DNA from: Bacteroidales bacterium
GTDB lineage: Bacteria > Bacteroidota > Bacteroidia > Bacteroidales > UBA932
NCBI GenBank assembly: GCA_011620605.1
Contig: WOYW01000012.1
Span: 1-38,194 of the forward strand
Direction of reading: 5' to 3'
Length of the DNA: 38,194 nucleotides
Part shown: positions 24,057 through 31,746 of the stretch, in pieces
Position numbering within the stretch: position 1 is the stretch's first letter
Layout: each line of letters begins with the position of its first letter
The notes under the pieces: model-generated
Databases searched by the model: none
Told to the model about the DNA's origin: nothing
The model's input: the letters and a program-made list of their open reading frames with translations, nothing else
Program-made: the position numbers and the translations under genes

Positions 24057-25193
24057 CTATTTGGGATTTCCTGTCAGGGCAATGCATTCCATTTCAATGA
24101 GCCAGGCCGGCCGGCATACTTTTCCCATAACTATGACTGTTGGAATTGCCGGGAAGCGGCTGGCAAACAGATCCTGAACAAATTGATAATCCTGTTGCCT
24201 TCTAAGGTAGACAATGATCTGGGCGACGTCATCAAAAGTAGCCTGTGCTTCTACAAGAAGTACTTCTACATTTTCTATCATTCTGAGGGATTGGGCGTGA
24301 ATATCGTTGATATGCAGCACGTTCCCGGATTTGTCAATACTTGCTGTTCCGGATATCAGGATCTGGCGGCGATCGTCAAATGTCAGGGCAACCCCGCGTT
24401 CAAAAGTGACACCGTATATATTGGTGGGACTCAGGTGAGACAGCCCATGCAAATATTTGATCCGGGAGGGTTCCAGTCCGGCAACTGCATACGCATCCAT
24501 GGTCACTAATGACGAATCCGTTCCGTTACTGCCTTCTATTCCTGTACTGGCTATGTAATGTGTTTTTTCGTTCAGTCCAATTTTACTGAAATAGTCTGTA
24601 CGTACTTTGGCAAATGCGGCATAATTTGTGTCGATGTCCTGTATATAAAACCATGTACGCAGACAATTGCCGGCCATGGAACAACCTTTTGCACGAAGCC
24701 ATTTTTCATAATCAGTAAGCAGTTTCAGGGTTTGTCCGGTCACATCCCCGGCCAGGCAATACCTTTCAGTTATCCAAAAATGGGTATATTTTTCCGTATC
24801 TGTTCCAGGATCTCTCAAATAAACCCATAATGCGATTTGGGATCCGTTGGCAGGAGGCTGCTCAATACAGGAAATAGCACAGGATGCAGGAAGGATCTTG
24901 CGGGTGTGGATCCGGGGACGCTGGTCTTTGGCATTTCTGAGAAAATACCGTGCAAAGATACGTTGTGCCTTGTTGTACGGTTCATGGGACAGGTATTCCT
25001 GTACACAGTAATGTAAAATATCTGTTGTTTCTTCCAGTTTTTTGTGAGGCTGTCGCTTGCGTTGTTCCCGGATTTGAAATATCATGTGATACTCAGATCC
25101 GTTTTGAACGGGAGTGAACGCAGATACCTGCACGGAACAGGAAGGATATTGGTCAAAGGTATAATTTGTAAATTCCATCATACGGCAGGACAT
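24057..25193 (-). CDS. Rid/chorismatase-like protein (FkbO/Hyg5/XanB2 type layout)
   Basis: A 378-residue protein. The last about 115 residues have the Rid (YjgF) fold signature: ILISGTASIDKSGNVLHINDIHAQSLRMIENVEVLL in pieces, DDVAQIIVYLR, and the C-terminal PAWLIEMECIAL, with Glu where Rid enzymes and chorismatases hold a substrate-binding acid. The preceding half (TWFYIQDIDTNYAAFAKVRTDYF, YIASTGIEGSNG) matches the N-terminal, also Rid-like, half of chorismatases. So a chorismate-hydrolysing or related activity is possible but unproven. It begins 6 bp after the ThuA-GH18 gene stop and is its operon partner. Start codons at 25193 and a few residues later (MMEF) are both possible. Confidence 0.65.
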   Translation of the reverse strand: MSCRMMEFTNYTFDQYPSCSVQVSAFTPVQNGSEYHMIFQIREQRKRQPHKKLEETTDILHYCVQEYLSHEPYNKAQRIFARYFLRNAKDQRPRIHTRKILPASCAISCIEQPPANGSQIALWVYLRDPGTDTEKYTHFWITERYCLAGDVTGQTLKLLTDYEKWLRAKGCSMAGNCLRTWFYIQDIDTNYAAFAKVRTDYFSKIGLNEKTHYIASTGIEGSNGTDSSLVTMDAYAVAGLEPSRIKYLHGLSHLSPTNIYGVTFERGVALTFDDRRQILISGTASIDKSGNVLHINDIHAQSLRMIENVEVLLVEAQATFDDVAQIIVYLRRQQDYQFVQDLFASRFPAIPTVIVMGKVCRPAWLIEMECIALTGNPK

Positions 25194-25199
25194 AAAACA

Positions 25200-26897
25200 C
25201 TAAGGTACGAAAATTCCGTTGAATACGGCCTGTCTGAGTGACCCTTCATCATCGTCTCCTTCGTATTCCCAATACATGGCTCCTTTCATGCCGTATTGAT
25301 GAATAAACCGGCATTTGTATCCTATGGAACGCGGGTTGTCATAATTGCATACGATCTTTCCCGTATTGTCTTTCAAGTAAGGAGCTTTGGCAACATCATC
25401 CCAACATTTTTCATAATTTTCCAATTTTATGAGCTTTCCGTAACTGTTCATTCCCTGAGGAAAGTCAGGAGAAGTTTTCCCGTAAAAAGGGATGCCCAGA
25501 ACCAGCCGGTCCAGGGGGAATCCCGCAGTAACGTGAGCCAGTACGGCTTCATAACAGGAAAGATCGCCGGTCAGGGATGATGGATACAACCCGGAATGAT
25601 GGAAAGGGGGATAGGCGATATCGTACGTCATGATGTTTACAAAATCCACGTAATCCACTATGGATTTGAAGTCTATGAATTTTCCGCTGGCTGCGGATGC
25701 CAGGGTCAGTAATTGACCCGGGGCAAGGTTTTTCCGGATATCGCGCATTAAAAGGGTGAAGTTCCGGATATCTTCCGGGGCAAATGAAATACCCGGCCCG
25801 GGGTTGGTAGGGTATTCCCAGTCAATATCTATCCCGTCAAGGCCGAATTCATTAACAATCCTCCGGCAATCTTTTGAGAAAGATTCCCTGTAATGATCGT
25901 TTGCCGTCATTTCGCTAAAGCGGCCGCTTCCCCAACCTCCAATGGAAAGCAAAACTTTAAGAGATGGCTTCTGATCTTTCAGGGCAACTATCTCACGTAG
26001 CCTCTCAGGGTTATCCACCCTGATACCGTTGCAAGAATCGTTAACGTGTCCGAAAGCATAATTAATGTGAGTGATGTAATTAGGGTCAGGCATGGCTTCT
26101 TTCCACGAAGTCACGTAAGCGGCCACTACTTTTTCCGAAAGGGGCTCCAGTGGCGTTAACAACCATTTCAGGGCATTGGTTATAAGCAGGTTCTGGGTAG
26201 GATCAGAAAAGCTGTGCGCGTCATGTCCCACACTAATGTATACCATATTGTATTTTCTGTTTATCCAGGCAACCGGAATATCCTGTTGTTCCAAGGGTTC
26301 GGTGAGACCCAGGGGAAAAGAATCTCCGGATACACTTAGGAGAATGGATACGTTGGGATTTTCACGCAGCCCCGGAGAATAAATCTGCCATTCATTGGCC
26401 GGGGCAATAAAATTACCGGGGATCCCCCGGCATATGGGATGTAGAGGATCTTCAATCTTGAGTTTTGCAGGCAGGGCCGGCAGGCTGGATCTTTCAGGTG
26501 AAACTCCCCCAATAAACTCCCGAAACCACGGCCATTCACCTGTCGCATAAACGGATGTACGTTGGAATCCTACCCACCGGCCTCCGTTTTCCATGTAACT
26601 TTGAAAAGCTTCCCGTTGGTTTAGATTCAAAGGAATATGATTCAGCATTATGATCACACTGATGTCTTTCAGTTCCCTTTCATTCATTCGGCCGGGATCC
26701 GAAGTATGTTCAAAGAGCAGCTCCCCGTTGCCGTTAAAACCGGAAAAGAAGGAAACTACCTTTTGTGCAAATTCTACATGTGAAGGATCTTCCCCGGGAT
26801 TGTGAAAAGCCAGTACCTTTACAGGTGTGTTTTGGGCATGCACGGTCAGCAGGCTTGACAGGCCCGTAACTAACAGGAATATTTTGCGGATGTTCAT
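25200..26897 (-). CDS. Exported ThuA-like domain fused to GH18 glycosidase
   Basis: A 565-residue protein with signal peptide (MNIRKIFLLVTGLSSLLTVHAQ). Residues about 25-248 resemble ThuA/glutamine-amidotransferase-like domains: VKVLAFHNPGEDPSHVEFAQ, SVIIMLNHIPLN, NGGRWVGFQRTS, and VYISVGHDAHSFSD. Residues 255-565 form a GH18 barrel: AAYVTSWKE, LLSIGGWGSGRF, and the catalytic DGIDIDWEYP (Asp354, Asp357, Asp359, Glu361), then VNIMTYD and LGIPFYGK. The GH18 half looks fully active, acting on chitin-like or N-glycan GlcNAc linkages outside the cell membrane. ThuA joined to GH18 is not an arrangement I know as standard. The gene leads an operon with the Rid-like gene. Confidence 0.85.
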   Translation of the reverse strand: MNIRKIFLLVTGLSSLLTVHAQNTPVKVLAFHNPGEDPSHVEFAQKVVSFFSGFNGNGELLFEHTSDPGRMNERELKDISVIIMLNHIPLNLNQREAFQSYMENGGRWVGFQRTSVYATGEWPWFREFIGGVSPERSSLPALPAKLKIEDPLHPICRGIPGNFIAPANEWQIYSPGLRENPNVSILLSVSGDSFPLGLTEPLEQQDIPVAWINRKYNMVYISVGHDAHSFSDPTQNLLITNALKWLLTPLEPLSEKVVAAYVTSWKEAMPDPNYITHINYAFGHVNDSCNGIRVDNPERLREIVALKDQKPSLKVLLSIGGWGSGRFSEMTANDHYRESFSKDCRRIVNEFGLDGIDIDWEYPTNPGPGISFAPEDIRNFTLLMRDIRKNLAPGQLLTLASAASGKFIDFKSIVDYVDFVNIMTYDIAYPPFHHSGLYPSSLTGDLSCYEAVLAHVTAGFPLDRLVLGIPFYGKTSPDFPQGMNSYGKLIKLENYEKCWDDVAKAPYLKDNTGKIVCNYDNPRSIGYKCRFIHQYGMKGAMYWEYEGDDDEGSLRQAVFNGIFVP

Positions 26898-26918
26898 AAT
26901 TGTAACGGTTTATTAACC

Positions 26919-26926
26919 AAAAGTAC
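26919..26926 (-). promoter_or_regulatory. Candidate -7 box TACTTTTG for the ThuA-GH18 operon
   Basis: On the minus strand TACTTTTG matches TAnnTTTG 21 bp before the start codon. No clear -33 element is seen at the right distance. Confidence 0.35.
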
Positions 26927-26964
26927 AAAAAAACAATGCATCTTTGCAGTGAAATCTCTAAAGT

Positions 26965-28683
26965 ATGAATACTGTATTACAAATTCTCAATCTTGCAGGT
27001 TCATTAGGTCTTTTTCTTTACGGGATGACGCTCATGAGCGAATCCTTACAAAAGGTCGCGGGCGATGGCTTGCGCGGCTTTCTGGCTTCAATGACCTCAA
27101 ATTCCTTTAAAAGAGTCTTTACAGGGATGTTTATTACGGCAGTCATACAGTCCTCCAGCGCCACAACCGTAATGGTAGTTAGTTTTGTGAATGCCGGATT
27201 GTTATCCCTGGCACAGGCCATAGGCGTGATCATGGGAGCCAATATAGGTACTACCGTAACAGCGTGGATCGTATCCCTCCTGGGATTTAAGGCCGATATA
27301 TCCATTCTGTCCATTCCACTGATAGCCCTGGGATTCATTTTGACAATGTCAAAAAGGCAGAAAAGAAAAAATACGGGAGAAATGGTGATCGGGTTTGCCC
27401 TGCTTTTCCTGGGTCTGACTTTCATGAAAGAGTCCGTGCCCGATTTGCGTTCAAATCCTGAAACACTGGCCTTTTTGCAATCCCTGACCGATTGGGGTTT
27501 CTGGTCCGTATTAATCTTTGTGGGGATCGGCACAGGGCTGACCATCGTACTTCAGTCTTCAAGTGCCACCATGGCCCTGACACTGGTTATGGTAAATTTC
27601 GGATGGATCCCGTTTGAAATGGCGGCTGCACTGGTGCTCGGGGAAAACATAGGTACTACCATAACGGCCAACATAGCTGCTTCCGTGGGGAACGTTTCAG
27701 CCAAACGAGCGGCATTGGCCCATACATTTTTCAATCTTTTCGGAGTCTTATGGGTTTTGATTCTTTTCAAGCCGTTTTTGAAACTGGTGGGAATTATCAT
27801 AACAGGACTGGGGGCTGCAGATCCTTTCATACCGGTAACGCAGGCAGCTGACCCCGAAGCTTCTTCAGTATCCATGCTTTATGCCGTATCCTTGCTTCAT
27901 ACCCTGTTTAATGTAACCAATACAATGCTCCTGGTAGGATTTACTCCGTTCCTGGTAAAAATTGTGACTTACATCATCAAAAACCCGAAGGAAGAAGAAA
28001 AGTTCAGGCTCAAATTTATCCAGGGAGGGTTGCTCAGTACTGCGGAATTGTCTTTGGATCAGGCAAAACAGGAGATAATCCACTACGGGGATATCATCAT
28101 GAGACAGTATTCCTTTGTGCGTAGTGCCCTGACGCAGCCAAATGATGATGAATTCAATGTCCTTTTCAAAAAGATATCTTATTACGAAGAAGTGACGGAT
28201 AAGATTGAATTTGAAATAGCCGAATACATGAACCAGATAGGAGAAGAAGAGATCAGCGCTGAATCCGGAAGCCGCATACAGGCTATGTACAAGATAATCG
28301 GGGAGATGGAAAGTATGGGGGATTCGGCTTACAACATCGCCCGCATCATGCAGCGGAAACGGCTCAACAAAATAGTTTTTGACGAACCAATGATCAAAAA
28401 TGTGCTCAATATGTTTGATCTGCTAGACAAGGCGTTTACTGTCATGATAGAAAACCTGAAAGCCGGGTATACAAAACTCAACAATATTGAAAATGCCTAC
28501 GATGCCGAGAAAGACATCAACAAATATAGGGATATGCTCCGGGAAGGAAATTTGTTGAATCTTGGAAAAAATCAGTACGATTACCTTACCGGCGTGTATT
28601 TTATGGACATCATTGCCGAATGTGAGAGAGTAGGGGATTATATAATCAATGTTTCCGAGTCCATAATGGAGATAAAATCGTAA
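26965..28683 (+). CDS. Na/Pi cotransporter family protein with PhoU-like tail
   Basis: A 572-residue inner-membrane protein. It has the two inverted NptA repeats, each with the QSSSAT signature (Gln62-Thr68 in AVIQSSSATTVM; again near residue 197 in VLQSSSATMAL), and the paired GANIGTT and GENIGTT loops. From about residue 360 a helical cytoplasmic PhoU-like domain follows (QEIIHYGDIIMRQYSFV to the end), which may gate transport. It would take up phosphate with sodium. Only 3 bp separate it from serS, so the two form one transcript. Confidence 0.92.
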   Translation: MNTVLQILNLAGSLGLFLYGMTLMSESLQKVAGDGLRGFLASMTSNSFKRVFTGMFITAVIQSSSATTVMVVSFVNAGLLSLAQAIGVIMGANIGTTVTAWIVSLLGFKADISILSIPLIALGFILTMSKRQKRKNTGEMVIGFALLFLGLTFMKESVPDLRSNPETLAFLQSLTDWGFWSVLIFVGIGTGLTIVLQSSSATMALTLVMVNFGWIPFEMAAALVLGENIGTTITANIAASVGNVSAKRAALAHTFFNLFGVLWVLILFKPFLKLVGIIITGLGAADPFIPVTQAADPEASSVSMLYAVSLLHTLFNVTNTMLLVGFTPFLVKIVTYIIKNPKEEEKFRLKFIQGGLLSTAELSLDQAKQEIIHYGDIIMRQYSFVRSALTQPNDDEFNVLFKKISYYEEVTDKIEFEIAEYMNQIGEEEISAESGSRIQAMYKIIGEMESMGDSAYNIARIMQRKRLNKIVFDEPMIKNVLNMFDLLDKAFTVMIENLKAGYTKLNNIENAYDAEKDINKYRDMLREGNLLNLGKNQYDYLTGVYFMDIIAECERVGDYIINVSESIMEIKS

Positions 28684-28686
28684 AAA

Positions 28687-29955
28687 ATGTTAACGCTTAA
28701 ATTTTTAAGAGAGAATCCGGATTTTGTTGCAGAGCGTCTTGCCGTTAGGAATATGGATGCCGGCCCCGTAATAAAAAAGATCGTGGAACTGGATGTGCGC
28801 AGAAGAGCGGCACAAACTCAATCCGATGCACTTACGGCAGAGCAGAAAAAGATCGCGGCGGGTATCGGGAAACTCATGCAGGACGGGAAGAAGGCAGAGG
28901 CCGAAGAAATCAAAAAACAAGCTGCACAGACAAAGGAAAAGATCAAAGAATTGAACCACGAGCAGGAATCACTGGAAAAAGAGCTGAATGACCTGTTGGT
29001 TACTCTGCCTAATATTCCTTATAATCTGGTGGTCCCGGGTAAAGGAGAAGAAGATAACGTCCTGGTACGGGAAGGAGGAGTGGTTTCTGAGCTTCCCGCT
29101 GATGCCTTGCCTCATTGGGAATTGGCAAAAAAATACGACCTGATAGATTTTGATCTGGGAGTGAAATTGACGGGAGCCGGGTTCCCGGTATATAAGGGAA
29201 AAGGGGCCAGGTTGCAAATGAGTCTGATCCAGTTTTTCCTGGATCAGAATACCCGTGCCGGCTATAAAGAGATCATGCCCCCCATCATGGTCAATGAAGA
29301 CTCCGGTTACGGGACAGGGCAATTGCCCGATAAAAGCGATCAGATGTATCATGCCGGGCTGGACAATTACTACATGATCCCGACCGCAGAGGTGCCTTTA
29401 ACCAATATATACAGGGATACGATCCTGGAACAGGAAGAACTGCCGGTCAGGATGACGGCCTATACACCATGTTTCAGACGGGAAGCCGGATCGTATGGAA
29501 AAGATGTCAGGGGATTGAACCGGCTGCACCAGTTTGATAAAGTGGAGATCGTTCAGCTGACTCATCCTGAAAACTCTTATTCCGTTCTTGATCAAATGGT
29601 TAAGCATGTTGAGCGCCTCATACAGCTGTTAAAGTTGCCTTACCGGATCCTGCGTTTATGCGGAGGAGACCTGAGTTTTACCTCTGCCATGACCTATGAT
29701 TTTGAGGTATACTCGGCAGCCCAGAAACGATGGCTGGAAGTCAGCTCGGTATCCAATTTTGAAACTTTTCAGTCCAACCGGCTGAAAGCCCGTTTCAGGG
29801 GAGAAGGCGGCAAGATCAACCTGGTACATACACTAAACGGGAGTGCGTTGGCTCTGCCGCGTATTGTTGCAGCCCTGCTTGAAAACAACCAGACTCCCGA
29901 TGGCATTGATATGCCTGAAGCCCTACACAAATATTTGCATTTTTCCAGAATATAA
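28687..29955 (+). CDS. serS: Seryl-tRNA synthetase
   Basis: A 422-residue class II synthetase that loads serine on tRNA-Ser. An N-terminal tRNA-binding coiled coil spans about residues 25-100. The class II core has TAEVPLTNIYRD, motif 2 FRREAGSYGKDVRGLNRLHQFDKVEI and motif 3 NGSALALPRIVAALLENNQ. Length is normal. It directly follows the Na/Pi transporter gene and is followed by a strong terminator, after which the A+T-rich Dnd island begins. Confidence 0.97.
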   Translation: MLTLKFLRENPDFVAERLAVRNMDAGPVIKKIVELDVRRRAAQTQSDALTAEQKKIAAGIGKLMQDGKKAEAEEIKKQAAQTKEKIKELNHEQESLEKELNDLLVTLPNIPYNLVVPGKGEEDNVLVREGGVVSELPADALPHWELAKKYDLIDFDLGVKLTGAGFPVYKGKGARLQMSLIQFFLDQNTRAGYKEIMPPIMVNEDSGYGTGQLPDKSDQMYHAGLDNYYMIPTAEVPLTNIYRDTILEQEELPVRMTAYTPCFRREAGSYGKDVRGLNRLHQFDKVEIVQLTHPENSYSVLDQMVKHVERLIQLLKLPYRILRLCGGDLSFTSAMTYDFEVYSAAQKRWLEVSSVSNFETFQSNRLKARFRGEGGKINLVHTLNGSALALPRIVAALLENNQTPDGIDMPEALHKYLHFSRI

Positions 29956-29999
29956 TTTTGAAGAGGTAAAATAAATCAGCCAACCAATAATATGAAAAG

Positions 30000-30028
30000 A
30001 GTGTAGCTCTACGAGTTACACTTTTTTT
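30000..30028 (+). terminator. Rho-independent terminator of serS
   Basis: AGTGTAGCTC (30000-30009) pairs with GAGTTACACT (30013-30022), with one G-U pair, around a TAC loop and runs into seven T (30022-30028). It marks the left edge of the host gene block before the Dnd island. Confidence 0.85.
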
Positions 30029-30042
30029 GTTCATATATTTCA

Positions 30043-30074
30043 TACGTAAATTTATCATTATTTACGTAGCTTTG
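30043..30074 (+). promoter_or_regulatory. Promoter with overlapping inverted-repeat operator of the dnd operon
   Basis: A perfect 9-bp inverted repeat, TACGTAAAT (30043-30051) and ATTTACGTA (30060-30068) with an 8-bp spacer, overlaps the -7 box TAGCTTTG (30067-30074) by two bases. A start near 30080 would give a leader of under 30 nt before the HTH gene. A dimeric repressor bound here would block the promoter. The HTH product just downstream is the natural candidate; this is inference. Confidence 0.65.
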
Positions 30075-30107
30075 CTATTATAAGTCAAGACACAAAGAAG
30101 AAATGAT

Positions 30108-30392
30108 ATGATGTTTATTAATCGAATCAGACAATTAAGAGAGGACTGTCAAATGCCACAGCGGCAATTGGCAACAGCATTAAATATTGACACGGCAACC
30201 TATTGCAAGATCGAAAAAGGGATTCGCTGTGTCAAACGTGACCAGGTGATTACAATTGCAAAGAGTCTCAGGGCCGACCAGAATGAACTTTTGAGCTTAT
30301 GGCTTGCCGATCAAATCATTGACATTGTGAAGGATGAAACAGAGCTGGCAGATATGGCGTTAGATTTAACCAAAAAATATTTGAATAATTAA
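30108..30392 (+). CDS. XRE-family HTH regulator of the dnd operon
   Basis: A 94-residue protein. Residues about 5-60 form a Cro/C1-type helix-turn-helix: INRIRQLREDCQMPQRQLATALNIDTATYCKIEKG with the recognition helix in DTATYCKIEKG. The C-terminal 30 residues are a short helical tail that could dimerise. Two ATGs (30108, 30111) are adjacent. The gene ends 1 bp before dndC, so it is co-transcribed with the modification genes and probably controls them through the inverted repeat in its own promoter. It replaces DndB, the usual dnd repressor, which is not found here. Confidence 0.85.
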   Translation: MMFINRIRQLREDCQMPQRQLATALNIDTATYCKIEKGIRCVKRDQVITIAKSLRADQNELLSLWLADQIIDIVKDETELADMALDLTKKYLNN

Positions 30393-30393
30393 T

Positions 30394-31746
30394 ATGCAAA
30401 AATTACCAACAAAAATATTATTCATTGTTGATGAACTTATTGACCAATATAATGATGATGATCGATATAATCGTCCTTGGATTATTGGCTTTAGTGGAGG
30501 AAAAGATTCTACTGTTTTACTAACATTAGTTTGGCTCGCACTTCTAAAAATAAGAGAAGAAAATCCATTGTCACAACTGAAAAGGAAAGTATATGTGGTA
30601 TGTAATGATACTATGGTAGAAAATCCAATAATTGAAGAATATGTAAGTAAAGTTTTACGAACTATTCAAAATGCTGCGAAAGAACAGCAATTACCAATTA
30701 TAGTAAAGACTACCGTCCCTCAAATTGAAGATACCTTTTGGAGTTGTGTTATTGGAAAAGGTTACCCAGTACCTAATAATTCTTTTCGGTTTTGCACTGA
30801 TAAAATGAAAATTAAGCCCACTTCTATTTTTATTACGAGTCAAATATCAGAAGATGGAGAAGCGATAATCTTAATAGGGACACGTTTAGCTGAAAGTCAA
30901 CAAAGAGCAAAATCAATAAAAAAGCATGATATAAAAGGACATAGATTATCCAAACATCCTTTAAATCCGAATACATATACTTATGCACCGATTAAAGAGT
31001 TAATGTTGGAGGAGGTTTGGTATATCATTAGAGATATTCCTTCTCCATGGGGGTTTGATAATCAAATACTTTATAGAATTTATGCAAATGCTTCAGCCGA
31101 CGATTATGAGTGTCCGACACTTGTAATGGATGAAACTCATAGGTCATGTGGACAAAGTCGTTTCGGTTGTTGGGTTTGCACCGTTGTAAAAGAAGATAAA
31201 TCAATGACAGCACAAATAAAAAATGGTGTTGAGTGGATGAAACCGTTACTTGATTTTCGTAACAAATTAGTAGAAAATCGTAATGTTTCAGAATATAGAA
31301 ATGAAACCCGTCGTAACGGCCAATTAGCGATAGATGAGAGTGGTCATAAAATGGGTAATTATACGATGGAATATCGTATACAAATGTTGAAAGAATTGAT
31401 TGCTATTCAAAAAGATATACAGAAATATCGCTCAAGTATTGACTTAATAACTAGTCAGGAATTGATAGCAATTCAGGTGATGTGGTATAGAGATGGTAAT
31501 TTTTCAACTACTGTTAATGATATTTATAATAAAGTGTATGGTTATAATTTATCCAACGATAATATTGAATTGCAAGAACGTCTTTTGCTTGAGAAATCAT
31601 GTAAAAATCCTACTCACTTTGCATTAATACAGGAATTACTAGCATTACAAAAGAATAAAGCATTATTAATGAAAAAATATGGCCTACAAACTGATTTAGA
31701 ATCACGTTTAGATAGTTACGTAAAGGAAATAGGAAATGAAAATTAA
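30394..31746 (+). CDS. dndC: DNA phosphorothioation protein DndC
   Basis: A 450-residue PAPS-reductase-type ATP pyrophosphatase. The PP-loop is FSGGKDST (residues 33-40). Candidate Fe-S cysteines are Cys134 (RFCTDKMK) and Cys252, 259 and 262 in SCGQSRFGCWVCTVV, the DndC hallmark. DndC activates the DNA backbone with ATP and, using sulfur from a cysteine desulfurase (DndA or IscS), takes part in swapping a non-bridging oxygen for sulfur. Its 3' end overlaps dndD by 11 bp. Sequence is very A+T-rich compared with serS and the genes to its left. No dndA is in the window, so a housekeeping IscS is presumably used. Confidence 0.95.
   Translation: MQKLPTKILFIVDELIDQYNDDDRYNRPWIIGFSGGKDSTVLLTLVWLALLKIREENPLSQLKRKVYVVCNDTMVENPIIEEYVSKVLRTIQNAAKEQQLPIIVKTTVPQIEDTFWSCVIGKGYPVPNNSFRFCTDKMKIKPTSIFITSQISEDGEAIILIGTRLAESQQRAKSIKKHDIKGHRLSKHPLNPNTYTYAPIKELMLEEVWYIIRDIPSPWGFDNQILYRIYANASADDYECPTLVMDETHRSCGQSRFGCWVCTVVKEDKSMTAQIKNGVEWMKPLLDFRNKLVENRNVSEYRNETRRNGQLAIDESGHKMGNYTMEYRIQMLKELIAIQKDIQKYRSSIDLITSQELIAIQVMWYRDGNFSTTVNDIYNKVYGYNLSNDNIELQERLLLEKSCKNPTHFALIQELLALQKNKALLMKKYGLQTDLESRLDSYVKEIGNEN

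Noticed and set aside
30108-30392. HTH gene as a toxin-antitoxin antitoxin
   Set aside because: No toxin-sized partner gene is adjacent; it is 1 bp from dndC, so control of the dnd operon is simpler.
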